Assembly (NCBI GenBank): GCA_002347125.1
Contig: DDXG01000401.1
Span: 1 to 41,161, forward strand
DNA: 41,161 nucleotides
Direction of reading: 5' to 3'
Source: Phycisphaerales bacterium UBA2266
GTDB taxonomy: Bacteria > Planctomycetota > Phycisphaerae > Sedimentisphaerales > Anaerobacaceae
The notes beneath the pieces were generated by a model. That model did no database searches. It worked only from the letters and a program-made list of their open reading frames with translations, and was not told where the DNA came from. Position numbers and translations under genes: made by a program. Shown here one piece after another: positions 1-8,489 of the stretch. The first letter of the stretch is position 1, and each line of letters begins with the position of its first letter.

Positions 1-1110
1 TGCCTGATGGTTCCGCTGGTCAGCGGGGATATCTCCATCAGCGTGCAGGGTACGGTTACGGAGGTTGTGGGCGAGACGGTGTATGGCTTCGGGCATGGTT
101 TCCTGGGCTATGGGGATGTGGACCTGCCGATAGCGACCGGCCGGGTCCATACGGTGGTCTCGAGCCTGTCGCGGTCGTTCAAACTGGCGAGCGTCGGCCG
201 GACCATCGGGGCGCTGCGTCAGGATGCGGCCTCGGCCGTCGTGGGGCGGATGGACGTCGAGGCGGGGACCTTTCCGCTGACCATCACGGTCGACCGGTTC
301 AACGACGTCGGGCCGCGGCGGTATGAATGCCGCGTGGCCCGCAACCGCGGATTGACGGCCTCGGTCGTGCGGGCGGCGGTGTCGGGGGCGGCGCTTCGCA
401 TGGGTGAATTCCCGCCGGAGCACAGCATCGCGTACCGTGCGTCGATCGGTCTTGCCGGGGACCGGCGCGTGAGGTTCGCCAACGTCTCCACGGGGACGGC
501 CCTGTCCGAGGCGATGGCGGAGGTCGGCGGGATCATCGAGTTGGTGATGAACAACCCGTATGAACTTCTGGATGTCGAGTCGGTGGAGTTCGACGTGACG
601 GTGACGCCGCGGACGATGGTCTCGCGGATATGGTCGGTGGAGGTGGCGGACACGCGGGTCCGCGCGGGAGAGCGGCTGGGGGTCGAGGTGATTGTCGAAT
701 CGGTCCTGGCGGGCAAGCGGTTGCACCGGTTCGAGTTGGCGGTTCCGGAGCATGTCAAGCCGGGCAAGTACGGCCTGCTGGTCTGCGGGGCCTACGGATA
801 TGAGGATTTCCTGCGCAAGAACGCGCCACACCGGCTGGTGGCGCAGAGCATCGAGGGTCTGATGACGGCGCTGAACGACCTGCTGACCATCGAGCGCCGC
901 CGGCTGTATTGTATCCTGATGCTGCCGGCCGGCGGTGTGACCGTCGAGACGCAGGAACTGCCGGACCTGCCGGCGACCAAGGCCCTGGTCATGCAGAGTC
1001 CCGGGCGGACGCTGACGACGCTGCCGTATCGGCAGTGGGTCGAGGTCGGGCGGGACATCGAGGCGGTGGTGATGGACAGGAGTATGCTTGAAATTACGGT
1101 GGAACCATAG
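1..1110 (+). CDS. SpoIVB-type (peptidase S55) domain protein, 5' end missing
   Basis: The frame is open from the first base, so the true start lies upstream; the ATG at 7 is probably internal. Residues near the beginning (GETVYGFGHGFLGYGDVDLP followed by IATGRVHTVV) match the His-containing GHxF region of the SpoIVB/S55 serine peptidase family. The SpoIVB nucleophile sits in a GMSGSP motif. No such motif is visible here. As I recall, planctomycete members carry it N-terminal to the GHGF block, so it may lie outside the window. The C-terminal ~200 residues are beta-rich and unassigned. The stop is 15 bases before the next gene, a secreted propeller protein, so the two probably form one transcript. 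Peptidase activity cannot be judged from this fragment. The family call is fairly secure, the role is not. Confidence 0.7.
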   Translation, partial: CLMVPLVSGDISISVQGTVTEVVGETVYGFGHGFLGYGDVDLPIATGRVHTVVSSLSRSFKLASVGRTIGALRQDAASAVVGRMDVEAGTFPLTITVDRFNDVGPRRYECRVARNRGLTASVVRAAVSGAALRMGEFPPEHSIAYRASIGLAGDRRVRFANVSTGTALSEAMAEVGGIIELVMNNPYELLDVESVEFDVTVTPRTMVSRIWSVEVADTRVRAGERLGVEVIVESVLAGKRLHRFELAVPEHVKPGKYGLLVCGAYGYEDFLRKNAPHRLVAQSIEGLMTALNDLLTIERRRLYCILMLPAGGVTVETQELPDLPATKALVMQSPGRTLTTLPYRQWVEVGRDIEAVVMDRSMLEITVEP

Positions 1111-1125
1111 TGTCAAAGGTATGAT

Positions 1126-3474
1126 ATGGGGTTCAGTCGGCGACAGATGAGGTGGGCGTTTATATGGGCGGCGGCGCTGGTGTTGACGGCGGGTGCGGGA
1201 CAGGTCCGGGCCGTCACGAGCCGGATTGTGCGGCATCGGGAGCGCACGGACCTGCTCAAGGGCCGGGCGGACGGGGTCGTGGTGGGATCGCGTGGCACGC
1301 TGGAGCTCGGCCCGGCGACCGAGGTGCTGGTCGATGCGTTCGGGGATGTCTGGTCGATCAACTGCCTGTGGGTCGGCGGGGATACGCTGTACGTGGGGAC
1401 CAGTCCGAACGGGGGTGTGTATGAGTATCGGGCGGGGCGGCTGCGCAGGATCTATCCGGCGTCGGACAGGGGACAGGGAGAGGCTGGTCCAGACCATCCC
1501 TTCGCTGCGCGAAGGGATGCCACTCCAGGAACAAGGGATGCCACCCCGGTTGAGCAGGCGGGCGATGCCAGCGGCCCGGGCGAGGCGGCGGGTGATGCGA
1601 ACCGGCCGGGGGCGGTGGTGGAGCAGAAGGAGTATCTGTCGAACGAGCACATCTTTGCTATGGGGCAGGATGCCTCGGGTCGGCTGCTGGTGGGCATCAG
1701 CGGCAAGCGTTGCCGGTTGTGCCGCCTGGAGGATGGGGAGTTGAAGGTGATTTTCGAGCCGGGCCAGGCACGCTACATCTTCGCGATGGCGGTGGACAAG
1801 GCGGGCCGTATCTACCTGGGAACGGGGCCGCAGGGTCAGGTGTATCGGCTGGACTCCGACGGCGGCGCGGCGGAGGTTATCTACGACAGCCCGGACAAGG
1901 GGATCCTCTCGCTGGTGGTCGATGACAAGGGGATTGTCTACGCCGGCAGCGATACGCGGGGTCTGATTTACCGGATTGACCCACAGGCAAAGACGGCCAC
2001 GGTGCTGTTCGACAGTGACCAGCCGGAGGTTACGGCGTTGCTGGTCGCAGGGCCCGATGAGCTGTATGCGGCCACGACGTCGGCGCAGATGGTCGAGACG
2101 CAGTCGCGGTTCGCGGCCCAGAGCCCGTCGTCCGGTCGGCCGGACGTGGAGGCCGCTCCGGATGAGGGCGGCGACGACGGCGCCGAGGAGATGAGCGGCG
2201 GGCGGACGCTGGAGATCGCCAACTCCGGGCAGAAGTCGCAGGAAGGCGCGCCGGCGCGGGCCGCCCTGCCGGCCGCGATGACCCCGCCGCCGCGGGGCAG
2301 CTATGTGTACCGGATTACGGGGCGCGGGTTCGTCAAGGACGTATTTCGCGAGGTGGCCGTGTTCTTTAACCTGACGGCGCAGGGGCAGGAGCTGCTCGTG
2401 GGTACGGGCAACAAGGGGCGGCTGTATCGAGTGAACCCGGCGTCGGAGACGTCGTCAATAGTCTTTGAGGCCGAGCAGGCGTCGCAGATAACGGCCGTGG
2501 CGGCGGCCGGGCGGGAGGTCTACATCGGCACGGCCAACCCGGCCCGGCTGGTGAGGCTGTCCGGGCGGTTGAGGGCCGAGGGCGAATACCTCTCGGAGTT
2601 GATCGACGCCGGCCAGCCCGCGGACTGGGGCAAACTCCAGATCGACGCGGATATCCCCCCGGGCTGCCGGGTGTTGGCGGCGTCGCGCATGGGCAACGTG
2701 GGGGATGTGAACGATCCGGCGTTCTCACCGTGGAGCCCGCTGCGGGAGGTTGATGGGCCGGCGCCGTTGGACGGGCCGCTGGGGCGGTTCTGCCAGTACA
2801 AGCTGGTGCTGCGCGGGGACGGAACGCGAGGGCCGGTGATCCGGGAGGTGGCGGTGGCCAACACGGTGCCGAACGTCGCGCCGCAGGTCGAGGCTGTGAA
2901 CATAACGCCGCTGAAGGCGCCCGGCAAGGACGGGTTCTTCAAGATCTCATGGCGGGCCTCCGACAGCAACGGTGATACGCTGGTGTACCGCGTGGACTTC
3001 CGTCGGCAGGGGCGCAGCCGGTGGATCGAGATGCGCAAGGGCCTGACCGCCGACAATATCGAATGGGACGGGCGGACCGTGGAGGACGGCCGCTACGAGA
3101 TTCGCGTAACGGCCGACGACGAGCGGAGCAATACGAGCACCACGAAGCTGACCGCCAGCCGCGTGAGCGAGCCGGTCGTCGTGGACCATACCGCCCCGCG
3201 GTTCCGGCGGACGTCGCTGGAGGTCGAAGGCTCGACCGCGACGCTGACGTTTCGCGTGGTCGATGCGCTGAGCATGATTGGCGAGGTGCAGTACACGGTC
3301 AACAGCCAGAGCGACTGGATCGGGACCGTGCCGGAGGACCTGGTGTTCGATACGCGGCAGGAGGATTTCCGAATCGTTGTGACGGGTCTGGAGCCGGGCG
3401 AGCACGTGATCGCGGTGCGGGCGGCCGATGCGGCGGGCAATGTGCGGTATCGAACGTTCGACGTGCGAAAGTGA
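1126..3474 (+). CDS. Secreted beta-propeller protein with C-terminal Fn3-like domains
   Basis: 782 residues. An AAAGG ribosome site sits 6 bases before the ATG. Residues 1-29 form a Sec signal peptide (basic start, hydrophobic FIWAAALVLTAGAG, likely cleavage after VRA). Repeated blades of the type G-x-(L/I)-Y-x-G-(T/S)-x-x-x-G-x-(V/I)-Y-(R/E) occur around residues 85-110, 170-330 and 390-480, so the core is a WD40/NHL/PQQ-like propeller. Residues ~331-388 are an acidic, Pro/Ala-rich linker. Two beta-sandwich domains follow, including one resembling fibronectin type III (FKISWRASDSNGDTLVYRVDF). Residues ~115-160 are low complexity (RDATP repeated) and correspond to a dispersed DNA repeat inside the gene. 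Its ligand is unknown. It probably acts in the periplasm or at the surface. Confidence 0.65.
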   Translation: MGFSRRQMRWAFIWAAALVLTAGAGQVRAVTSRIVRHRERTDLLKGRADGVVVGSRGTLELGPATEVLVDAFGDVWSINCLWVGGDTLYVGTSPNGGVYEYRAGRLRRIYPASDRGQGEAGPDHPFAARRDATPGTRDATPVEQAGDASGPGEAAGDANRPGAVVEQKEYLSNEHIFAMGQDASGRLLVGISGKRCRLCRLEDGELKVIFEPGQARYIFAMAVDKAGRIYLGTGPQGQVYRLDSDGGAAEVIYDSPDKGILSLVVDDKGIVYAGSDTRGLIYRIDPQAKTATVLFDSDQPEVTALLVAGPDELYAATTSAQMVETQSRFAAQSPSSGRPDVEAAPDEGGDDGAEEMSGGRTLEIANSGQKSQEGAPARAALPAAMTPPPRGSYVYRITGRGFVKDVFREVAVFFNLTAQGQELLVGTGNKGRLYRVNPASETSSIVFEAEQASQITAVAAAGREVYIGTANPARLVRLSGRLRAEGEYLSELIDAGQPADWGKLQIDADIPPGCRVLAASRMGNVGDVNDPAFSPWSPLREVDGPAPLDGPLGRFCQYKLVLRGDGTRGPVIREVAVANTVPNVAPQVEAVNITPLKAPGKDGFFKISWRASDSNGDTLVYRVDFRRQGRSRWIEMRKGLTADNIEWDGRTVEDGRYEIRVTADDERSNTSTTKLTASRVSEPVVVDHTAPRFRRTSLEVEGSTATLTFRVVDALSMIGEVQYTVNSQSDWIGTVPEDLVFDTRQEDFRIVVTGLEPGEHVIAVRAADAAGNVRYRTFDVRK
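1494..1523 (+). repeat. Dispersed hairpin repeat (type R), copy inside a coding sequence
   Basis: This 30-base stretch matches 8371-8400 at 26 of 30 positions by eye. It contains the self-complementary arms CCCTTCGC and GCGAAGGG around a TGC loop. Here it is translated in frame within the propeller gene as part of a low-complexity insert; at 8371 the copy is intergenic. A partial further repetition of GGGATGCCAC follows at about 1537. Confidence 0.7.
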
Positions 3475-3477
3475 ATT

Positions 3478-3505
3478 CGCATATCATATTGCGTATAGCG
3501 TCCAT
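3478..3505. repeat. Heptad-periodic tract after the propeller gene
   Basis: About four consecutive 7-base units, for example CGCATAT and CGTATAG, start 3 bases after the stop codon at 3472-3474. This is the shortest of the intergenic heptad tracts but shares the CG/TAT composition of the longer ones. Confidence 0.5.
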
Positions 3506-3523
3506 TAAGCCGCCTGCGGCCGG

Positions 3524-4732
3524 TCATCTTGAGGATGGCAAGATACCCTGCGGATCCAGGCACGCCCCGGCCCTCTGCGGCTGGAAGGCGAGGATGCGTT
3601 CCTTGCAGGCCCGATATCCCTGGGGCGTCTCTGCAATAAGGCCGGTTGCACACAGCGCGTTCAAGTCCCTCGCCAGTGTCTTGGGTGTGCGGTTGGCGTA
3701 TGCTCGAGCCAGCCTGGGCGAGATTTCCGGAATCCTGACTCTTAGGACCGGCGACTGTTGGCGCGAGAGATCGATCACTAAGCGGCGCTGTCTGGTTGAA
3801 CTCTCGGATGGCTTGTCTCGGAATTGCTCGTGAACATAGTTCTGCCAGGCCAACTCCCATTGTTGAATCCAAATCGTATCGATCTGCTGCTTGAGATTGT
3901 CCAGGAATCCCTGGACGGCATACAGAAGAAAGGGGACTACGTCCCCGCCCGAACGACCGGCGCCGGACAGCCGGCGGTAATACTCGGTCCTGGTCGCGTT
4001 GTAGTGGTTGCTCAATAGGTGGGCGGAGGCGGCGGGGACGCCCGCGCCCATGAGAATCTGAAATTCAAGAAGACGCGCCGTCCTCCCGTTTCCATCGGCA
4101 AACGGGTGTATCCACGCTATATACAAATGGGCCATGACGGCCCTGAGTATGGCATAGGCAATCGTGAGGTCCTGTTTCGGATCCTGGGGTGGGTTGAGAT
4201 CCCTGTTGAGCCAGTCACATAGTTTCTGGAGAAGCCGCTCGCAATCCCCGGCCGGCGCCCCCCTGTAGCCGCCAACAGTAACCGAGTGCCGCCTCAGTTG
4301 ACCCGGCACACAGTCTTCTTCAAGATCAAGCCCATCGAGGACCACTTCATTGAGGTGTCTTATGCTGTCGGGACTGATAGCCGGCGCCTCGCCTTTTCCA
4401 ATCAAGTCCAGGGTTTCGTTGCATCCCCGGAGGATATTATCAATCTCCCGCGACAGGTACTCACGGGATGGGGGCAACTTCAGAGTCCCTTCGAGGTGCT
4501 TGAGGACCTCTTCTTCCGACAGGGTGTTGCCCTCGATTGCGGTCGTGGCCAGAATTCCCTTCGCCAGGTATATCTGATACAGCTTGTTCGCGGTATCCGG
4601 GCGAAGCGGAACCCTGGCGACGTGTTCGCACTTGGACTGGCATTCCCCGAGCATGAGCCACAGCGTATAGGGGGCATGTCGCAGATCAAGCTGGAATGAT
4701 ATCCAAGGATGTGTCTGAGTATATGTCCGCAT
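3524..4732 (-). CDS. Fic family protein (likely AMPylase) with built-in inhibitory motif
   Basis: 402 residues from the ATG at 4732. A TTG at 4774 would add 14 residues but has no better ribosome site. The catalytic Fic signature HPFADGNGRTAR lies at residues 209-220; its His, Asp and Arg positions fit an active AMP- or NMP-transferase. Residues 63-68, TTAIEG, fit the [S/T]xxxE[G/N] inhibitory motif located N-terminal to the Fic core (class II Fic), whose Glu blocks productive ATP binding. The C-terminal ~90 residues look like a winged helix (RLARAYANRTPKTLARDLNALCATGLI), as in many Fic proteins with a DNA-binding tail. The target is unknown. The gene stands alone on the minus strand, convergent with the propeller gene, and appears less GC-rich than its neighbours, which fits horizontal acquisition. 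Confidence 0.85.
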   Translation of the reverse strand: MRTYTQTHPWISFQLDLRHAPYTLWLMLGECQSKCEHVARVPLRPDTANKLYQIYLAKGILATTAIEGNTLSEEEVLKHLEGTLKLPPSREYLSREIDNILRGCNETLDLIGKGEAPAISPDSIRHLNEVVLDGLDLEEDCVPGQLRRHSVTVGGYRGAPAGDCERLLQKLCDWLNRDLNPPQDPKQDLTIAYAILRAVMAHLYIAWIHPFADGNGRTARLLEFQILMGAGVPAASAHLLSNHYNATRTEYYRRLSGAGRSGGDVVPFLLYAVQGFLDNLKQQIDTIWIQQWELAWQNYVHEQFRDKPSESSTRQRRLVIDLSRQQSPVLRVRIPEISPRLARAYANRTPKTLARDLNALCATGLIAETPQGYRACKERILAFQPQRAGACLDPQGILPSSR

Positions 4733-4949
4733 GTATGTCCACTCTAACTCACTATAAAACAAGGAGTTACACAAATATCATCAGATTTCATGTCCGGGCT
4801 GCTAATAGTTTATCGTCCATGCGGATGGCCTGCAACAGGAAATGCCGCGAGAATCTTGTTTACGGCCCGTATGTCAGGCTGATACTCCCGCTACGCATAT
4901 CGCCGAACCGGCCGTGTCTTGGCGAGCCGATGCGATCGCCGCGCAAGAA

Positions 4950-4981
4950 ACGACCCGCCGATATGGGGGTCGGCGGGTCGT
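4950..4981 (-). terminator. Rho-independent terminator after the prepilin pair
   Basis: A perfect 12-bp inverted repeat (ACGACCCGCCGA and its complement) surrounds an 8-base loop. Read on the minus strand it is followed by TTTCTT. It lies 27 bases beyond the distal TGA at 5008-5010, not beyond the premature TGA at 5236. It therefore marks the original end of the prepilin transcript. Confidence 0.8.
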
Positions 4982-5007
4982 GTTGGACGTGCGATTGCCG
5001 TGGGGTT

Positions 5008-5814
5008 TCAGTATCGCCAAGGTAGGCGGGATTCCTCGCCCCAGCAGGCATAGGCGGCCCACTCCAAGTCCACGTTGCCATCTTGCGGTTCGGAGTTGGC
5101 GACCTTCTTTTCGCCGAACACGACCGTTCGGCGGTCTTCCCACTTGTGATAGACGGCATGGCCGTCGACGAAGGACCAGGTGGTGCCATCGCTGTGTTGA
5201 ATGGGGGGCGGATCCCACCAACTGTATGTATGGGCTCACGCGGTCCAGCCACCCATAGCGCTTTTTCGCGTGCCTCCATCTTCGATGAATACGGCACGAT
5301 AGGTTGGATTCTTGATCTTCGAGAGCTGTTTCTGCATTGTAACGTTCGTAGGTTCGTCCCAGAAGCGGCAGTTCATGGAGTCCATGATATTGTACATCCG
5401 CCACTCGTCCTGGCTCAGGCGGGCGACCGGACAGCGATAGAGCTTCATCTCGCGGGAATAGGGGTACAGGGCGCCCCGGCGGATGGCCTCCTGCTGTTTC
5501 TCGATGCCGGGTTCGGCCCAGTCCTTCTTGACCCAGGCGGGTTCGCCGTAATGCGACTCGTGGGGCAATCGCCCGGGGGCGTACATCACCGTGTACTCCT
5601 CCGTGTCGCCGTTGACGAGCTTGTCGTCGTTGTCCATGGCGTACATGATCCAGGCGAGGGTCAGTTGCTTGAGGTTGCCCATGCAGGCGGCGCGTTTGCC
5701 CTGTTCGCGGGCGCGATTCAGGGCCGGCATCAGCACGGCCATCAATACCGCGATGATGGCGATAACCACCAGCAGTTCGATGAGCGTGAAGGCGTCGCGT
5801 CGGCGCCTTGTCAT
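5008..5814 (-). pseudogene. Prepilin-type N-methylation protein interrupted by one in-frame TGA
   Basis: The first part runs from the ATG at 5814 (AGGGGG 7 bases upstream; the ATG at 5820 is too close to it) for 192 codons. It carries the class III/pseudopilin N-terminus with FTLIELLVVIAIIAVLM, preceded by Ala rather than Gly at the cleavage site. It then meets TGA at 5236-5238. The same frame continues without any indel for 75 more codons to TGA at 5008. This distal part contains WWDPPPIQHSDGTTWSFVDG, matching the conserved C-terminal H-x-DG...DGH region of planctomycete prepilin-like proteins. Upstream and downstream parts therefore belong to one gene of 269 codons. It could be a recent nonsense mutation, a sequencing error or readthrough. 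Proteins of this type are exported and may form a pseudopilus or surface structure; the substrate is unknown. Confidence 0.75.
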
Positions 5815-5837
5815 GGTCATACCCCCTGTGGGTGCTA

Positions 5838-6686
5838 TCAGTAGTCGGTGAATCGGCGGATCCATTCGGGCCAGTTGGATCCCACCACGCCGCCGGCCTG
5901 GGTCCAGGGGCCCTGGGTGTTGAAACTGCGGTGCCACTTGAGGGTCCACAGTTCCTTGAGGCCGACGCTGCGGGCGGACCAGTCGAGGAAGGCGGTGTTG
6001 ACGAAGCCTTGGTGGCGGTTGATACAGCAGCGGGCCATGTTGTTGCCGGACCAGGCCTCGAATTCGTTGTTCGCCGGGGCGTGGGTGGGCAGGGGCCACA
6101 GGTCGAACCGCAGGGCCTCGGTGAACCAGGGGACGTTGTTGGCGTTCTGGACGCTGTCCACCTTGTGCCAACCCTCGCTGAAGGACACACCACCTTCGAA
6201 GGTGCCCGAGGTGGTCCTGTAAACCAGAGCACCGCTGGCCGTCTGAGTCAGTGGTTTGAGGCAGTAACCATTGAAACCGTAGCTGCCGGCGACGCCGTTG
6301 GGCGGGCAGGTGCCCTTCTCGAATATACCCCAGGCATTGTAGATGTTGAACGTGGACCGGGTAACGCCCTCTTCGTCGATGATGGGCTGGGTGGCCGAGG
6401 CGCAGAGCCACGTCTCATTCTTCTTCCAGTCGCGGAGGTCCCGGTTCATATACCGGACAACCCAATAGCATGGGGTGTCGGGCTGCGACATCCAGAGCAG
6501 GCCGTTGCTTTCGCCGGCGTACATGGAGGCGACGAGGTTCCACTGGCGCAGGCCGGCGCGGCATTGTATGAACCGCGCCTGCTCGCGGACCTTCCGCAGG
6601 GCGGGCATGAGGATGCCCATCAGCACGGCGATAATGGCGATAACGACGAGCAACTCGATAAGGGTGAAGCCTTTTCTCCTGGTCAT
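5838..6686 (-). CDS. Prepilin-type N-terminal cleavage/methylation protein
   Basis: 282 residues, ATG at 6686 preceded by CAGGAG. Residues 1-30 hold the short basic leader, the KG/FTLIELLVVIAIIAVLMG cleavage-methylation helix with the conserved Glu at +5, and the MPALRKVREQAR helix end. The rest is a globular domain rich in Trp and Cys with no enzyme motif I recognise; the fragment NMARCCINRHQGFVNTAFLDWSARSVGL resembles the H-x9-DG-like C-terminal region of this planctomycete family. It is the first gene of a two-gene unit with the interrupted paralogue, 23 bases apart. It is probably processed by a prepilin peptidase and assembled by type II secretion- or type IV pilus-like machinery. No such machinery is encoded in this window. 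Confidence 0.85.
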   Translation of the reverse strand: MTRRKGFTLIELLVVIAIIAVLMGILMPALRKVREQARFIQCRAGLRQWNLVASMYAGESNGLLWMSQPDTPCYWVVRYMNRDLRDWKKNETWLCASATQPIIDEEGVTRSTFNIYNAWGIFEKGTCPPNGVAGSYGFNGYCLKPLTQTASGALVYRTTSGTFEGGVSFSEGWHKVDSVQNANNVPWFTEALRFDLWPLPTHAPANNEFEAWSGNNMARCCINRHQGFVNTAFLDWSARSVGLKELWTLKWHRSFNTQGPWTQAGGVVGSNWPEWIRRFTDY

Positions 6687-6812
6687 TGCAGAGACTCCTG
6701 GCCGTCTATTGAGACTGATTACCTGGGGGTAGGATGCGCACTATCTGCGTGTTGTTCCATAGCCCATTGCCGTCGGTTGGGGGCCTGTCGGCCGCAATCC
6801 AACCAACTGGCT

Positions 6813-6841
6813 ATTATATCGGCCTGCCGGAGGACTTTCAA
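6813..6841 (-). promoter_or_regulatory. Sigma70-type promoter for the prepilin pair
   Basis: Read on the minus strand, TTGAAA is followed by a 17-base spacer and a perfect TATAAT. It lies about 130 bases upstream of the first prepilin ATG and points toward it. The 6687-6961 interval contains no other convincing feature. Confidence 0.6.
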
Positions 6842-6961
6842 CATGAAAATGGGCAATTTGCAGGGTTCTCGGACCCTCCGAGGGGCCATCCTGGGCCTGG
6901 ATGGGCCCGAAGGCTACCGCGTGCGGTTGCCCGCGGGAAAGGGCGCCACGGCGGGTGGGCG

Positions 6962-8281
6962 TTATAGGTATTCGGCGGGGAATCTCCAGGGTTGGCGGTA
7001 TTCGGGGGTGGCGAGCCCGGCGGCTTCGCCGTCGCCGATGATCCTCTCGGCGACGGGGTCGAAGTGGATGGCCCGGTTGAGCCTCATGGAGAGGTTGGCC
7101 AGGGAAACGGGGATGTCGATTCGGCAGTGGTAATCGACGTTGCAGGAGGGCTGCCGGCGGGTGCGGATGCACCCGAGCCATTCGAGTTCGTGGCCGGGCG
7201 AGGGCGGGATGGACTTGCCGGGCGGGGCGGGGTCCTTGAGCATGGGGCCTTCGGGGACGATCTCGTGCATGGAGTAGTTGCTGTAGAGGGTGGCGTTTAG
7301 GCCGTGGAAGTAGACGCCGAGGCGTCGGGCGGGGCTGCCGCGGCCGAAGTCGAAGCCGAAGCTGTTGACCAGGCAGGTCATCCAGGTCATGGTGAAGTTG
7401 GGGTATTGCCAGAGGACCTCCTGGGAGTCTGGGGCGTCGCCGGCGTCCTTGAGGACGTAACGGCCGCCGGAGCAGAACGTCGTGTGCGGGTAATCGAGCC
7501 GCAGGGCCCAGACGGGCAGGTCGATGATGTGCGGGGCCATGCCGGGGGTCCAGCCGCCGCTGAAGGACATGAACGAGCAGTTCTCGGTGGCGCTCCTGAC
7601 GGCCAGGGGGTTGTACGGCCGCATGGGGGCCGGGCCCACCCAGAGGTTCCAGTCGATGTCGGCGGGCGGGTCGGAGTTGGGGGTGTTGCCGATGCCGTCG
7701 GGGCCCTGGTTCATGACGTTGAAGGTGCGGGCGACGCTGATGGGGCCGAGCTTGCCGCTTTGGATGTACTCCACGACGCGGCGGTAGTTCTCGCCGGCGT
7801 GAATCTGGGTGCCGATCTGGGAGATGCGCCCGTGCTTGCGGACGGCATTACGCAGGGCCAGGGCCTCGGCGACGTGCAGGGTCATGGGCTTCTGGACGTA
7901 GATGTCCTTGCCGGCGCGGCAGGCGTCGATGGCGATCAGGGCGTGCCAGTGGGGCGGCGTGGCGACGATGACGGCGTCGATGGCGGAGTCGGCCAGCAGT
8001 TCGCGGTAGTCGTGGCAGGCCCTGGCGGCGGGGTACTGAGCGGCGGCGCGTTCGAGGCGGCTGCTCTGGACGTCGCACAGGCCCGTGACCGCGGCGGCGG
8101 GGTCTTTGGCGCAGGCGGCGAGGTTGGCCAGCCCCATGCCGCCGCAACCGACCAGGGCCACGCCGATCTTGTCATTGGCCCCGAAGGCGGAGGATGGGAT
8201 GAGGTGCGGCAGGGCGACGCCGGCGGCAGCAAGGTTGCGGATAAAGGTGCGGCGGGAGGTTTGAATCGAAGTGGACATCAT
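6962..8281 (-). CDS. Tat-exported Gfo/Idh/MocA family oxidoreductase
   Basis: 439 residues from ATG 8281 (or 8278), chosen because AGGAGG lies at 8287-8292. Residues ~8-35 carry a twin-arginine signal (SRRTFIRNLAAAGVALPH). The Rossmann motif GVALVGCGGMGLANL begins near residue 40, and the family EKP-equivalent is VQKPMTLH. The C-terminal half is the alpha/beta domain with GGWTPGMAPHIIDL, containing the conserved His of the active site. Members reduce or oxidise sugars and sugar derivatives with NAD(P); Tat export means it would act periplasmically with a folded, cofactor-loaded enzyme. In planctomycetes such enzymes often accompany polysaccharide breakdown. The substrate cannot be read from the sequence. 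It is divergent to a second member at 8657. Confidence 0.85.
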   Translation of the reverse strand: MMSTSIQTSRRTFIRNLAAAGVALPHLIPSSAFGANDKIGVALVGCGGMGLANLAACAKDPAAAVTGLCDVQSSRLERAAAQYPAARACHDYRELLADSAIDAVIVATPPHWHALIAIDACRAGKDIYVQKPMTLHVAEALALRNAVRKHGRISQIGTQIHAGENYRRVVEYIQSGKLGPISVARTFNVMNQGPDGIGNTPNSDPPADIDWNLWVGPAPMRPYNPLAVRSATENCSFMSFSGGWTPGMAPHIIDLPVWALRLDYPHTTFCSGGRYVLKDAGDAPDSQEVLWQYPNFTMTWMTCLVNSFGFDFGRGSPARRLGVYFHGLNATLYSNYSMHEIVPEGPMLKDPAPPGKSIPPSPGHELEWLGCIRTRRQPSCNVDYHCRIDIPVSLANLSMRLNRAIHFDPVAERIIGDGEAAGLATPEYRQPWRFPAEYL

Positions 8282-8290
8282 TGTGGCCTC

Positions 8291-8332
8291 CTTTGGTTTC
8301 GTATTGCGTCGTGTGTATTGCATCGGGGTGGT
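8291..8332. repeat. Heptad-periodic tract upstream of the minus-strand Gfo/Idh gene
   Basis: About six 7-base units run directly up to the ribosome binding site of the gene starting at 8281. Typical units are TTCGTAT and TGTGTAT. Confidence 0.5.
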
Positions 8333-8370
8333 TCCGAAGCCAGTTCGGGAAAGGCGAGGGCCGGATCAAG

Positions 8371-8400
8371 CCAGCCCTTCGCTCCGCGAAAGGCTGCCAC
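8371..8400 (+). repeat. Dispersed hairpin repeat (type R), intergenic copy
   Basis: It pairs with the copy at 1494-1523 (26 of 30 identical). The arms AGCCCTTCGC and GCGAAAGGCT can pair with one G-U-type mismatch around TCC. Upstream bases 8352-8370 also resemble those before the first copy, so the repeat is probably about 50 bases long. Confidence 0.65.
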
Positions 8401-8408
8401 CCAACTGT

Positions 8409-8456
8409 CGTATTTCGCATATTGTATTTCGCCGTTCGTATTTTGTATATCGCCGG
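8409..8456. repeat. Heptad-periodic tract, clearest intergenic example
   Basis: Six to seven consecutive units of exactly 7 bases follow a YGYATTT-like consensus (for example CGTATTT, TGTATTT). It begins 9 bases after the type R hairpin and ends before the triple hairpin cluster. Confidence 0.65.
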
Positions 8457-8489
8457 CGGAGTCGCTTGCGGTGACCGTCTTTTTTCGTC

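Noticed and set aside
5236..5238. TGA read as Trp (alternative genetic code)
   Set aside because: TGA terminates several genes here at the expected family length, including the propeller protein, ending at 3474, and the lpx-block Gfo/Idh gene, ending at 32206.
5008..5814. Selenocysteine at the in-frame TGA of the prepilin-type gene
   Set aside because: The DNA after TGA can form a short GC hairpin, but the loop lacks the bacterial SECIS features. The protein is an exported pilin-like one with no redox motif. A plain nonsense change is more likely.
8291..8456. CRISPR array
   Set aside because: The periodicity is 7 bases with degenerate units and no spacers. No 20-40 base repeat with unique spacers exists in the window.
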